A stretch of DNA of 64,000 nucleotides from Carallia brachiata (taxonomy: Eukaryota; Streptophyta; Magnoliopsida; Malpighiales; Rhizophoraceae): the NCBI GenBank assembly GCA_021464245.1, contig JADCRB010000025.1, positions 4,281,903-4,345,902 on the forward strand. The letters run 5' to 3'. The notes below the pieces were generated by a model, which was given only the letters and a program-made list of their open reading frames with translations, was not told the origin of the DNA and searched no databases. This document shows positions 1-15,704 of this stretch, one piece after another; the stretch's first letter is position 1; each line of letters begins with the position of its first letter. The translations under genes and the position numbers were made by a program.

Positions 1-3000
1 ATGGAAAATTCACAAATCCGCCGTTCTTCGTTGTCACTTGTCACGTAAAATCCTCCAGTAGTGGAAAGCCCTGGGTTACCTTAGACTAAGCCACTCCAAT
101 CTGTTGGCAAAATTTTTAAAATAAAGAATAGTCTCTTATTTAATTTAGTGGTTATGGAGACGTCTATTAATAAAAAGATACGTTAAAAGAGTCGTGTTTA
201 TTAAGTATAAAAGATGTGTTTCTTACCCAAATAACTACTTAATTGTTCTCCTATAAATATGTAACGTGGACGTTCACAAAGATAAAAAAATTCTTACATA
301 TTTGAGTAATTTTAGATATTACAAAAACTTCTTTTAAAGAGCTCGATTTCAGTATTTCAACTTACAATTGAGTATTCTTCATTTTATCATGTGAAAGAAT
401 TCATTATACTTCTATTACAATTTAGTGAGGTAAATTTTACATTAAAGAAAGTGATGTTTGTCCTACAATTTGAAATAATTCTTTTATTTTCAATCTTATT
501 CTTTTATTTGTTCTAACCCAATCAATGTTGAGCTTGACCCAACGACCAGGACTTAAGTCTTCTGATAAATATCTGTCGTTTAATTAATCGAGTTGATGCC
601 AATTATTGTGAGAATGAAAGTAAAGGCTTGCTTAACATTTAAAATCTAACTCTGTTGCGCTAACACGGGATGAGTAGGAGAAGGCAAGCCTTCTACTGCA
701 AGTGATCAGCATCTAGACGAGTCTACAGACATAGATGAGAAATGGACATCAAAATTTCTTTGTCGTTTCTAAAACGTAAATGCACGTTGTACCAAAAAAA
801 AAAAAAAAACACCGTAAATACACGTTAAACTTAGAATATAAAAAAAAGTAAATTTCTGATAATTATAACCCAGCTTTGTCTTTTCGATGGTCATAATATC
901 ATCAACATTAAGAAATTGGTATATATGAATATTTAATTTTCAGTATTGTGCATTAGTCTTTAGTATGTTAGAATATTATATCCGATATTAACAAAATATT
1001 GTATTTAAATAAATACTTATTCTTCTCCTTTTTTTTTTTTTTCGAGGAAAAGTTAATACAAAGGAGAAAGTGAGAGAATTGTAGTGAGAGTTAAATTTCC
1101 GACTATAATTTTGTCCAATAAAATTAGTGACTACTTAAGTTAATATTCATAGTTTTATTCTTATTTTTATATGCTGGATTTGTTTTCCAGTGTAATGTTG
1201 GTGTGAGCTCCAAGTTAGCTGCCCTCTTTGTATATGATGTGGGATTTCATGAAATAAAATTTTTGTTGTTTGTTGTTTTTGACAAAAAAGAAAAAAACAT
1301 CCATTCTCTTTTAATCAAATAAACAAAATCGGTTTCATTTTAACCAATTTCTATCGAGTGTACAACTTAGTCAATGAGATTTGAATCCACGTGACTGAAA
1401 CTTTGATAAAATTATAAAGATAGTTTTGATAGAATGCGTACAATTTGCTCATAATATAATCTTACAATAATACCAAAAAGGAAGAATATTTTATTCTCTT
1501 TTGGATTATTTGTGTAAACCTTGAATTAGCAAAAGAGTAAGAAAGAAAAATTTTACTGCCTTGTTGATTATCATGCTGTAAAATTTTAGCCACATTGCAA
1601 AAGCAATATCTCTTATAGACAAGGCCCATGCGCTCCCTTATTTGGGTGCATTTTATTGGCCCGCTCAATATTTTACTAAAGAGATGCTATTATTACATGA
1701 CGGTGTTTTTGATTTGAAGCTCAGTTGTCGTATGGGCCGCTCCAATGGATCAACAAAACAAAAGAGAGTTTCCACCAGAGTGGATCACTAGCCTAAACAC
1801 TCTGATGTCTAAATCAGTAACAACACGATAAGGTGGACTTGAGAAACCAAACCTTTCTGGGAAGGGATTACCTATTCTGCGAGTGCTTGTTTCTATGTGG
1901 GTGTTTTAATGAGAAGGATAAGGGCCAAGAGGAAGAGCCCGTGTGAGCTCCCCTATGTTTGTGCACATGTAGTTGTCCTATTGATTGTCTCCGTGTGTTT
2001 CTCTTATGTATGAGCCTGTGGTGACAGCAGTTTAACGCTTGGAAAGACAACATATTAGAAAGGATGGTTGACGGAACTTGGAGGACTCTACTCTTAGATC
2101 GGGACCTGGAGGTCTGGAAGCTCATGACGGCTCGCTTTGGGTTATCGGGCGGAGCCATTAGTGGCCTCATTATGGATCTCGCCAAGCAATCCATGTCTCG
2201 AGGCTTGAGCCAATGCTATGTAGTCAAAGTCTGTTTAAGGATTCTCATCATTATCTGATAATTAAATGTGTACTGTTATTACAGTTGCAATCCTATTTCT
2301 TGTATCTTATTTATTTATTTTGTTGGGAATTCCCATATCTGTTAGACTGTTAGTGTAAATTTTTGGCATTAGCTTGCATTGGAGAGGTCAAATTAGGATA
2401 GAGTGCTCAAGATTCCAATTGCAACAATACAGCAGAAGGCATCTTGATTATTGGTTACTTCACAAGGATAACATTAATTGATTTCTAGCAAGGCACAGAT
2501 TCCTTCTTGTGAGTTGTGACCCCATAAATCTTTTTTTTTTTTTTTTTTAAGAAATTATTTGTCCTATAAGTAGATGTGAAAATTTAAATTTCTATTTTTC
2601 CTGATTGAATTGGTCTTAATTCATTGTGACACTAACCTTCGAACCCTTCACCCAACTGCCCAAGTAAGCACATATACCATACGGATTGCCAGCAAGAGGA
2701 GGTTGGCAAGTGCTGACAAAAGTTTCCCCATGTAGAAGCAAAAAATTTTGACAATAAAAAGTGATCTTCAATCATGTTGTTGTGATTGATAAAAGTAATG
2801 ATTATAAAGTTGTGAGAAATAAAATAAAAAGTAATTTGTGAGAGAAAAAATAAAATATAATTGTTTGGATAGATAAAAAATGAATAAAAAATAAAAATCT
2901 TTTCATTTTTCTTTCATTTTCATTTGAAAATTGCCATAGTGTAAATGATTAGTAATAAGAAAAGGAGGCATTACCTACTAACTATATCATTCTGCGTTTA

Positions 3001-4313
3001 TCAACTTATATTAATGTACCATATTTAGATTTCTTCATTAATTCTGAAAAACATTTGGCTTTTCAAAAAAAAAATGTTCCTGTTAAATTTTTAAAAGAAT
3101 ATATTTATGTTCATTAGATGACATTTTAGTGATTATGAGTTTAAATTTTTTTTTTAAGATTTTGAATTCTCATATTAAAAAAGTGATAAGGACTTGAGAA
3201 AATAAAAAGAGTTAAAACTTCGTAACATAAAAAAAAAATTAGTAAAACCAATAATAATTAGCAGTGAAGGCATTATCTTCCTAAAAATGTCAATAAAGGC
3301 AACGTAGCACACCCCATGCTTTTTTATTTTTTTATTTTTTGGATGAATCTGTCACAACCTATGCATAAAATTGGTAGTTCAACTCTATCTTACAATCGTA
3401 CCTGAAGACACAGTCTAATAGTATTTCGATATGTTCCTCTACGTTTAATCAAGGTTTGAGTTTTAGCGCTAGTGTTTGAAGGCAATTTGCCTCCCTTGAT
3501 TACCAAGGCCCAATGGAGTGCTGGCTCCAAAACTTTTTAACAATGTAGTCTATTTGGAGGAGTCACAATTAAACTCAATAATGCTCGAATGACAGGTCTA
3601 TTTTTTTAAAAATAGTTGAATGAAATATAACAACAGTAAATATGCCAAACTTCAGCCCACAGGTGTTATGATTAACATACATGCGAGTACCTTTTGTTTG
3701 TTGTTAAAAAAAACTTTGTATTACAGTTGTGAAATTTGTAAAACATAGTATATATCATTTGAGAAAAACTATTTAACTTAAGTGAAACATCATATAATAA
3801 TAAACATATGTTGTTAAATAATTAAAATTTAATAAAAATAAAAAATAGATAAATTATTAAATTTTGTGAAATGAACTATACAATTATTTTAGTGTTAACT
3901 AATATTAAACTAAATAATGAAATTCCTTGGAGGAACCACAAAGAGCTAAAAAAAAGAAATAATTAATTGTTATTTTTAAACTGTTAAAAAACCTTAAACA
4001 TTCACTTGGATAATGGTCTTCATAATATGTCAAAAAAAAAAAAAAAAAAAGGACAATGGTCCTCATAAGTCATTATCTATTTTGACGCATGATTTATTAC
4101 CGCATCATTCCCAACCACATGCTGGTGCAGCCGCACGAATGCGTTAGTGGTATGAATTGATTACGACGTTAACAACATTAGCCCAAAATGTGAAGTAGTC
4201 AAATTTATTAGCATCACCAAAAATTGAGTTCAATTTAGACTTTAAAAAATCTCTTATAAATTCTTTATATAATATAAAACAATTTGCATATTATATAAAA
4301 GATACCACTAAGT
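1..4313. other. Intergenic, no recognised gene
   Basis: A+T-rich DNA with many poly-A and poly-T runs and no reading frame I recognise. The stretch from about 1680 to 2530 has a more balanced base composition than its surroundings. It carries a 64-codon frame on the plus strand (2064-2258) and an overlapping 108-codon frame on the minus strand (1868-2194). Neither resembles a family I know and neither has clear splice partners, so this may be an old gene or transposon remnant. Nothing else stands out. Confidence 0.6.
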
Positions 4314-4586
4314 GACTATTTTTAGAGAGCTACTAAATAGTTGTCATATACAATGTGATAAAAGAAATTATACGATGTGACAGAGAAATTATAAAAAAAT
4401 TATACAATGTATTACAAAAAATTATATAACGTGTAATTAGCCAATAAAATTTAAAATATTGGTTACATATCGTATAATTTCTTCTAATATATTGTATAAT
4501 TTTTTTATAATTTTTCTGTCACGTCGTATAATTTCTTATATCACATTATGTATAACTATTACTTAATAACTTTCTAGTAAATAACC
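4314..4586. mobile_element. Foldback MITE, copy A
   Basis: The two halves are imperfect reverse complements over nearly the whole length. The left half carries, in order, a CTATTTTTAGA-like end, ATACAATGTG, then TGTGACAGAGAAATTATAAA. The right half carries the complements of the same blocks in reverse order and ends in TTTCTAGTAAATAACC. The motif ATTATACGAYGTGAC recurs several times. There is no coding capacity. This is the structure of a non-autonomous DNA transposon (MITE); the superfamily is not clear and I saw no certain target-site duplication. Confidence 0.65.
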
Positions 4587-4609
4587 AAATAACTTTTGGA
4601 AAAACCTAT

Positions 4610-4984
4610 TTGACTCTTTTTTAAGTAGCTGTTAAGTGGCTGTAATATACGACATTTCAGAGAAAATTATACGAAGTGACAAAAGAAATATAAAAAAATT
4701 ATACGACGTGTATAACCAGTTATTAAAAAAAAATTTGTATACAAATTAGAAGCGAAAATATAAGGAAATTATAGGACGCAGTAAAAAAAATTATGTGATC
4801 TATGTAATCAGATTTTTGATTTTTATTGACTAGTTACATATCGTATAATTTCTTTTGATATGTCGTATAATTTTCTTCTAATTTTTCTATCACGTCGTAT
4901 AATATTTTCTATCATATTATATAATTTTTTTACCATATGATATATGACAATTATTTAATAACTATTTAAGAAACAACCACCTAG
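4610..4984. mobile_element. Foldback MITE, copy B
   Basis: A second member of the same foldback family lies about 25 bp after copy A, in the same arrangement. The left end reads TTTTTTAAGTAGCTGTTAAG. The right end reads TTAATAACTATTTAAGAAAC, which is its imperfect complement. The internal ATTATACGACGTG and CACGTCGTATAAT blocks are shared with copy A. The middle has diverged or expanded, making this copy about 100 bp longer. Confidence 0.6.
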
Positions 4985-5188
4985 CCATGTCTGTAACTGT
5001 TTCCTTATGTAAATCACTTCTCTACTCTGTATGGTTGGACTCTTTAAACTTTTCCCATTGCACAAAAAAACCTATTGATTAACCCTGTGATTGGAACTAA
5101 TAATTACATGTTTTGTACAAAAGCAATACAATTTATCTTTTCTTTTTGCCGTTGTTAACAAATGGCAACCAGCCTTTTTCTCTTTTGG

Positions 5189-5415
5189 CCTGTTTGTTTT
5201 TGTTTGAGAGAAAAAAGAAGGAAAGAAACATATTAGAAAGAATATTTATATTGCTATTTGTTTTATTATTTAATATTTATTAATTATCTAAGAAACATTC
5301 TTTTCTTACAATTTTTTTTTCATAATTTTTTTTATTTTGTTTCTCTTCATTTCTTTTCACCTATTTCTAATATATCTAAACAATTTTCTTTTTACTTTCC
5401 CACAATCTAAACACT
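5189..5415. mobile_element. Foldback element, possibly hAT-type MITE
   Basis: The left side (CTGTTTGTTTTTG ... ACATATTAGAAAG) and the right side (CTAATATATCTAAAC ... CAATCTAAACAC) are imperfect inverted complements. Ends of the TGTTTG/CTAAACA kind are common in plant hAT-derived MITEs. There is no coding content. The boundaries are approximate. Confidence 0.45.
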
Positions 5416-5914
5416 AACATCTAGCCTTTACTGATTTTGGGAAAACGACTGCGTAAAAAGAATAAAAGGAATCTTAACTGTAAAAATAACTCTGTAAAAA
5501 CAACTGCAAAGGAATCCCAACGGTAAAAATAACACAGTAAACCGAACGCCCGCCGCAAAAAGGGTTTGAAACTGGATAAAGGGTAAATCAGTAAAAAGAC
5601 ACGTATTTGCCTTTTTGGCCACTTGCCGGCAGCAAATTTTCACGCGTCGAGTCCCACATTACACACAAACACTCTTTTTCGTGCACGCCTCACTCCACAA
5701 CGACACGTGTCTGTTTCAAAATCTCCTATCACCGGTAAACGCCGGTTTCTGCCGGCCCCCACTTACTATATTATTGGCATTCCCATTTTCCACCCAAACA
5801 AAACACACACGCACACAAAAAGCAAACTTAAAAAAAAAAAAAAAAAAAAAAATCAAAATCCAAGGGAGATTCGAATCGAAATCCAATTCCCGAAGCCAAG
5901 CCGCGGCCCCCAAA

Positions 5915-5923
5915 AAACCCTAA
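5915..5923 (+). promoter_or_regulatory. Telo-box (AAACCCTAA)
   Basis: AAACCCTAA lies 94 bp upstream of the phosphatase start codon. In plants this element is frequent in promoters and leaders of highly expressed housekeeping and translation-related genes. A similar AAACCCTA is present upstream of the SWC5 gene. Function here is inferred only from sequence and position. Confidence 0.45.
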
Positions 5924-6016
5924 TTGAAGTTTTGCAGAATTCTGAAAAGTTTGATTGTGTGCTTGGAGAGCTGAGGAAGAGGCAGAAAAAAAGAAAAGAA
6001 AAATTCGGGCGAAAAG

Positions 6017-8287
6017 ATGGTGGCGGAGACGGAGATTATATGCCAGCAGAGCATAACGGCGGCGGTTATGGACGTGCAGTACCACCACCTTCGGTTGTCT
6101 TCTAAAGAACAGAACTTGAAGAAGGTCGATGCGGCGTCTGCTTCTGCTCCGGCGACCTTCGGATCGATTTCCACCCAAATCTCCCACCTTGAATCGGTGA
6201 GGCTCTTTGTTTTTTTTTTATCCTCTTTTTTTAACTGTTTTTTTTTTCTTTGTTAAATCTTGCTTGATGAATCGCACACTGTGTATCCAAGTATTTACCT
6301 TTTTTTTTCTTTTTTTTTTTTTTGTTTTTGCAGCTTTGGTCAATTTGTTTATCGATTTAGGGTTGATTGGAACTCTTGTTATTTAATGCGTTTCTTTTTT
6401 TTTTTCTTTTTTTTGATTGGGGGATTTGTTTTTCAATGTTTGGAGTGTAAATTATTATATAATATTTAATGGGGACTTTGTTTTTAGTTTTTATTGACTT
6501 TGGTGTTGGGGATAGGCTAATGCTGGCCAAAATAAATAAAAATATAAAAAAAGGCAATTGGAATAAGGTTTTCTTCGGGCTTTTTTGCACACATTTTCTT
6601 GATACTGCATCTGCTTGTGTGATTTGTGCTTCCGTTTGGCTGTGTGTGCAAAAACTGGACTATCAATTTGCATCTTCACTTAAGTAAACTGAGCCCTTTT
6701 TGTTTGTTTTTATCCCTTTCAGGTTTTTTGCGGGTGAGGATATTTCTTGACTGAATTTTTTTTTCAAATTTCCTCAATGTTGGTTTGAGAAGTTAGATCC
6801 ATAAGTTGGGCGTTTGTAAGAAAACTTCTCTGGATCTGTACTATTACTATAATTATTGTAAGATGCTTACAATTTCCGGGCATTTATTTCTATGATTGTC
6901 GAGGTGTTGTACTAGTTTAGGAAATGAATGGCACAACATACAATATATGGGCGTTTATTACTATGATATTTGGGGAAGACTTAATCCTCTGTGGAATGGA
7001 AAGCTTAGGAAAAGGATGGATTTTTGGTGTGTTGGTTTTTTTTGTTGTTGGGGGGGGGAGGCGGTGGCTGCTTTAATCTGTTATCATAGTTGCGTCATTG
7101 AAATTAGGGGTAATTTACATGTCCTCTGAGGGACATGGTTCTACTATTTTAAATTTGGGTCTACAGTTTGCTTCTTAAGTTCTGGGCTCGCCTCCTACAA
7201 CTCCTGTACCGCTTAACATGGTTTTTGTGATGGCATATTTTTACTTTTGTTGTTACTAGAATCCTTTTGGGATACTTTAGTACTTACCACTTCTTGTCTT
7301 GTTTTGTAGGCTGTGAGCTGCTCGAATACCATAAAAGAAGCTGTTGTTGAGTCTTCTGCTATGAAGTCTTTTCCATGCGTTCGTTCTGGTAGCTATGCTG
7401 ACATTGGACCGAGGGACTCCATGGATGATGAACACATTCGAATTGATGACTTATCTGCTCATCTGGGTTCTTTCTTTAAGTGGCCAAGTGCCTTTTATGC
7501 TGTCTTTGATGGTCATGGAGGACCTGAAGCAGCTGCCTATGTCAAGAGGAATGCAATGAGATTGTTTTTTGAAGATGCTGATTTGCCGCAAACATCTGAT
7601 ATTGACTCGGTCTTCCTAGACGCAGTGGTCAATTCCCACCAGAAAGCATTTTTAGTAGCGGACTGCGCCCTTGCTGACGAAAGTAGCATTAGCAGTTCAT
7701 GTGGAACGACAGCATTGACTGCCCTAGTACTTGGAAGGCATTTGATAGTTGCAAACGCTGGTGACTGCCGGGCAGTTTTGTGCAGGAAAGGAGTAGCTGT
7801 CGATATGTCACATGATCACAAGCCTTCTTACTTACCAGAGCGCAGGCGGGTTGAAGAATTGGGTGGTTATATTGAAGGTGAATATCTAAATGGAAATCTC
7901 TCAGTCACTCGGGCCCTTGGGGACTGGGATTTGAAACTTCCACTTGGTTCTGCATCTCCGCTTATTGCAGAGCCAGATGTTCAACAAGTGGTGTTAACAG
8001 AGGATGATGAGTTCTTGATCATCGGATGTGATGGTATTTGGGATGTCATGTCAAGCCAGAAGGCTGTTAGCCTTGTCCGGCGCGGCCTCAGATGCCATGA
8101 TGACCCCCAGCGCTGTGCCCAAGACTTAGTCATGGAAGGATTACGGCTGCATTCGGCAGATAACCTCACTGCGGTGGTTATCTGCTTCTCTTCGCCGCAG
8201 CCTGTCGAGTCATGCCCCCCTCCAAGGTGCTGGGGCCTTTCTGAGGAGGCACGGAATAGGTTGAAGAGCTTGTTAGAGGGCAATTGA
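6017..8287 (+). CDS. Protein phosphatase 2C (PPM family)
   Basis: Metal-dependent Ser/Thr phosphatase of the plant PP2C family. Exons are 6017-6196 and 7310-8287; the 1113-bp intron has GT and TAG borders and falls between codons. The product is 385 residues. The N-terminal 80 residues are variable. The catalytic domain follows: a motif-1 region with [15 protein letters not shown] (residues 87-101), the metal-binding FDGHGG (126-131, Asp127/Gly128), SSSCGTTA (188-195), ANAGDCRA (208-215), RALGDWDLK (261-269), [10 protein letters not shown] (299-308, Asp301) and the late metal aspartate in ADNLTAVV (343-350, Asp345). All expected metal ligands are present, so it should be active. No transit peptide or membrane segment is evident. 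The length matches the Arabidopsis PP2C at At1g48040 (from memory), which also sits beside a mitochondrial LPD gene. Physiological substrates cannot be read from sequence. The whole catalytic domain is in one exon. Confidence 0.93.
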
Positions 8288-12146
<3,859 letters not shown>

Positions 12147-13571
12147 AAGATATGATTGTCAATTATTTTTTGTTTTCAATTTTGTTTTACATTGGAATGG
12201 GTTTAGTTGTCTCTTGCACTTTCTTTGTTCATCCTTGATTGAAGCAGATGGAATGTCTGAAAAGAAATCTGACGTTCATTTCCTTATATCTATATGTGAG
12301 AGAATAACTTCACAGTTCGCATGTTCTTGCATCAATAATGGGGTTATCATTTGTTAATGTATAGGGCAGCGCATGCAAGCGTGGCATGCTTTTGTACTAA
12401 GTTGCCAGTTTGGTACCTCAGTAAACTGATTCACTTGTGCCTAAACATGTAATTGCCAGTTTGGTTGCTGGCTGTCTGATTTTGCCATAATTTTTCATTT
12501 CCACGAGTCAATATGCCAAACGTATTCCATTTTCTACGTTGCTTTTGGCTGCATATTGGACATTGTTTCCGGTTTGGCATTCTGCCTTTGCATGGGGGCA
12601 TCTGTTTTCTTTTTCGTTTTTTTCCCACGTGGTAGATATAGGTCTCGCCTCCAGTTCTTCCATCAGTAATGGTTGTTCCTCTCTCTCTCTCTCTCCGGCG
12701 TGCATGTGCTAGCAAACACACAAACAAAAAGCAAGGAGACAGTCGCAGTATTTGAAGACAGATTGGCTGTGCATGATCGATCCCGTCAACTAGTTTTTGG
12801 CTGCCATTGTTCAGGCAGTTGAAGCCCGTGTAATTCCCATAACAAGGCTTGGGAAGGTTCATACCAGTAAAAGGTTCAAAATTGTAAACAATAATTCCCT
12901 CAATAGTGTCCGATCTCGTAACTGGGTCCCCTATTTGTAGGACTACAAATGCAAATGCCAGGGACACTTGAAGCAAAGCAAATACCAGCAAGTCCAAAAT
13001 TGAAGTTTTATTCAAATGCAATTGTAAAACCACATGCTTTGCTTAAAGGCAAGATGATATAGAGCTACATTAAACACCCAAGGGCAAGCTATGAGCCAGC
13101 TAGAAGGTAGGTAATCAGGATCATTACTGAGCTAAATGCCCTGTGCGAATTTGGTGCTCACATGGAAAATGTATTGGATCAGATCCAAGGGCGTTAGCCT
13201 TATTGTAACAATTAAGGCCTAAAATTAAACCATCCAAAGGGCAATTTGGATCAAAATGTTAACACGAGAAAAAACAGATGCACATGAATTTCATGCATTA
13301 TATTTGCATCATCATACAAACAATGGTTGCTCCTGCTCTTAGAATCAAAAGGACCTGCAAGCCCAGCTCGTAAAAGATAGAAAATGATTTCCTCTAGTCA
13401 GTCCAACGAGCCAATAATACTCACTCTATTGCGCATCAGCACCAGTGCACCACATCAACACTGCCTTAAGAATGCATGCCCTTGCCGACAAAACCTCTAG
13501 TTCCATGTCCTTATTTCAACTTGTTCACAAGCAACTTCACTATAGCAGGGCAACCCAGCAGTATGATGAAG
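12147..13571. other. Convergent intergenic: LPD and SWC5 3' regions
   Basis: The plus-strand LPD gene and the minus-strand SWC5 gene point towards each other here. The first several hundred bases should be the LPD 3' UTR and the last ones the SWC5 3' UTR. A CT repeat lies at about 12680-12696. A 200-codon minus-strand frame is listed separately. No other structure was seen. Confidence 0.5.
12431..13033 (-). CDS. Uncertain 200-codon open frame
   Basis: An uninterrupted minus-strand frame from an ATG at 13033 to a stop at 12431. Its start is hydrophobic (residues about 12-33, possibly a membrane or signal segment). It contains several Cys and two N-glycosylation-like motifs, followed by a basic tail rich in Arg and Lys. 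I recognise no family. Part of it runs over a CT/GA simple repeat (RERERE-type residues), which argues for chance. It lies between two convergent genes where 3' UTRs are expected. It is most likely not a gene and is kept only because of its length. Confidence 0.12.
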   Translation of the reverse strand: MVLQLHLNKTSILDLLVFALLQVSLAFAFVVLQIGDPVTRSDTIEGIIVYNFEPFTGMNLPKPCYGNYTGFNCLNNGSQKLVDGIDHAQPICLQILRLSPCFLFVCLLAHARRRERERGTTITDGRTGGETYIYHVGKKRKRKQMPPCKGRMPNRKQCPICSQKQRRKWNTFGILTRGNEKLWQNQTASNQTGNYMFRHK

Positions 13572-15042
13572 TCATGAATCTTCTTGCATATCTGGCCTCC
13601 TCCTAGCCTGCACAGCCAAGCGTGCGTCTCTCTCTCTCTCAAATTCCCGGTAGTCTGTTCGTTGCAAGAAAGATACCTTCTCTAAATACTGGTTTGAGCT
13701 CTTCTTATATGCATCTAACTCCTCTTCCAATCCCTGATTCTCTTCCTTAAATTCACCCCAATCTTTCTTCGTCTTGTCAAGCACGCTAAGTTTCGGCTTC
13801 TTCCTAATTTGTTCTAGGACTGCATCAACAGCAGAAGGTGCAGAAGCTTTGGCCTTCTCAGCTGCCTCCTTTGACTCTGCATCAACAAACTTCTTAACTT
13901 CAATTTCCTGGCCAGCAAAGTCTCGAACCTCTGTGATCTGCAAAGGAAGCACACTATGTGAAATGTGAATCAATACAAATTGTTGAACTTGCAAGACAGT
14001 TGTCTGATGTCTCTGCTAGCTTAGATTGGAAACACTTGAGAATTTCAGCAAGACAGTTTGTCTAGTTTATATAACCTTCACACAAATCAGCTAAAACCAA
14101 ACCACCATGAAGGTTAAAAAGAGGGGGAAAAAATTTTCCTCACCTCAACTTTACCCTTGATAGATGCAATATTTGCAGCATCCTTTACCGCAGAAAGAGC
14201 AGCAGCTGCAAGCTTTCTGACCTCATTACTTGTACTAGTTCCAGCAGCATCAGGTTCATTCTGTAGCGCATCATTCACAGGGCATTCTGCTTTCTTTGTT
14301 GCCATGCCCAGATAAGTCATCCAATTCTAAAAAAGTTAAGAGGGGGTGCAAAGGAAGAAATTAGAAAAATACGGCCTGCTTGATTTTGTGATGAGCAGAA
14401 AAAACATGTAAAATCCTCACATCAGCCTTCTTCTGTAAAGGTTTATCCACAGTTGAACTAGACTTGTTTGCAGATGATTTGAATGTCTTGTTACGCATTC
14501 CATTATTCATCTGTTCCCACAAGGCAGCAATCTTATTATCTTCATCGCTGGCACCGACCCGCTCACCATCAGGCCTCTTCAACTGGGCATTCCCTGCAGG
14601 AGATCCCAACTCTTTCGGTGCCAGACCCAGATACGTCATCCAACTCTATTGAACATTGACCATAGCGAGCCAATAAAAAATGAACAAACTATTTTTCACA
14701 CAATTCCATGAGAACAGAGTAAGGGGAAAAAAAAAAAACAAAGAGATTTTCCTTACATCATTAAGCTTCTGTGGACTATAATTCATGGTTGAAGCACTAC
14801 ATTTGTTTGAAAACGGTAAGGAGATCTTATTAGATACCCCTTTATTCATTTGCTCCCACACAGCAGCCACACGGGCTTCCGTCTCTAGAAAAAAATAATT
14901 ATTTTCCTTTGTTAAATAATTGTTCCTCACTTCCAACAAAAAAGAAATTATACCATCACAGGTACATACCCGTTTCTACGCGTTTCGGCTCCGAATTAGA
15001 AACAGGATCGACTTCTTTAGCAGGCTCTACTTGAGAACCCAT
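13572..15042 (-). CDS. SWC5: SWC5 / CFDP1-like BCNT-domain protein (SWR1 complex)
   Basis: Homologue of Swc5/CFDP1, a subunit of the SWR1 remodeller that exchanges H2A for H2A.Z in nucleosomes; nuclear. Exons on the minus strand, in order: 15042-14970, 14884-14757, 14645-14421, 14326-14144 and 13937-13572. All have GT-AG borders and the phases agree, giving 324 residues. The C-terminal exon (204-324) is the BCNT-C domain, with DFAGQEIEV near its start, KPKLSVLDKTKKDWGEFKEE in the middle and a basic Arg-rich end. The N-terminal half is acidic and low in complexity. It contains a duplicated block: VAAVWEQMNKG (30-40) followed by SWMTYLG (68-74), then IAALWEQMNNG (106-116) followed by NWMTYLG (143-149). 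The start codon is the first ATG of the frame (MGSQVEP). Sequence upstream to about 15500 is GC-richer and looks like leader; a donor-like CAAG/GTGATC near 15304 suggests a leader intron. From memory, the Arabidopsis counterpart At5g30490 is a near neighbour of RPS1, as here. Confidence 0.87.
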
Positions 15043-15484
15043 CCTTCGTCGCACTTATTTTACCACCGAAAAAAGAAATTCAACTGTTTCAATACAGAAA
15101 TCACACAAATCTACTGAACCAAAGCTTTCCATCTTTTAAAACCCCTCATCACCTCATTCACGAACAATCACATTCAACTCTAACTTTCTAATCAGAAAAT
15201 GGAAAATTTAAAAGCGATATTTTGAATAATTTAGCTATATTTCAGGGATTAAATCGATTTGGGGAGGAACAAGAAAATGAAAAAAAAAAGAATGTTAAGA
15301 TCACCTTGAGGAGTATAGGGATGTGCTGTCAGATCTTAAGCTTCGATCGATTGTAGAAGGAAATGGAAGAATTTAACGCCGCGGGCAGTGGAGATTTTGC
15401 CGGAGAGGTTGCGGCGGTGGCGCGATGAAGATCAGAATAGAAGAGGCGGTGGAGATTGGTGGAAGTAGCGGACGATCGCGCGGA

Positions 15485-15492
15485 TAGGGTTT
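15485..15492 (-). promoter_or_regulatory. Telo-box (AAACCCTA)
   Basis: AAACCCTA on the minus strand about 440 bp upstream of the SWC5 start codon, inside a GC-richer patch (15340-15510) that is probably the promoter or leader. It is the same class of element as at 5915. Inferred from motif and position only. Confidence 0.4.
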
Positions 15493-15704
15493 TTCGTCTC
15501 CGATTTTAGAATTCTATTAAAATGATAAAAGAAGGCGATAAACGACTCTTAATATTTTAAGAAGTAATTATCTAAGATAAATTATTATGAGATTTTTAAT
15601 TTAAATTTTATTTTTTAATAAATATAATTTATTTATAATTTTATTATATTTAATAAATAATTATTATTTAAAATAAAAAAAAAATATATATATATATATA
15701 TATA

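Larger units (their letters stand above)
4985..6016. other. Intergenic, promoter and leader of the PP2C gene
   Basis: Contains a small foldback element (5189-5415), then a 600-bp stretch with less A+T bias that should hold the promoter and 5' leader of the phosphatase gene starting at 6017. A poly-A run lies at 5830-5851 and a telo-box at 5915. Other frames here, for example 5623-6105, cross the phosphatase start out of frame and look accidental. Confidence 0.55.

Noticed and set aside
5623..6105. 160-codon frame overlapping the PP2C start
   Set aside because: It reads through the promoter, a poly-A run (poly-Lys) and the phosphatase start in another frame. It is not a real protein.
15685..15704. 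TA repeats as possible replication or matrix attachment signals
   Set aside because: Simple TA tracts next to a MITE; no further signal supports a function.
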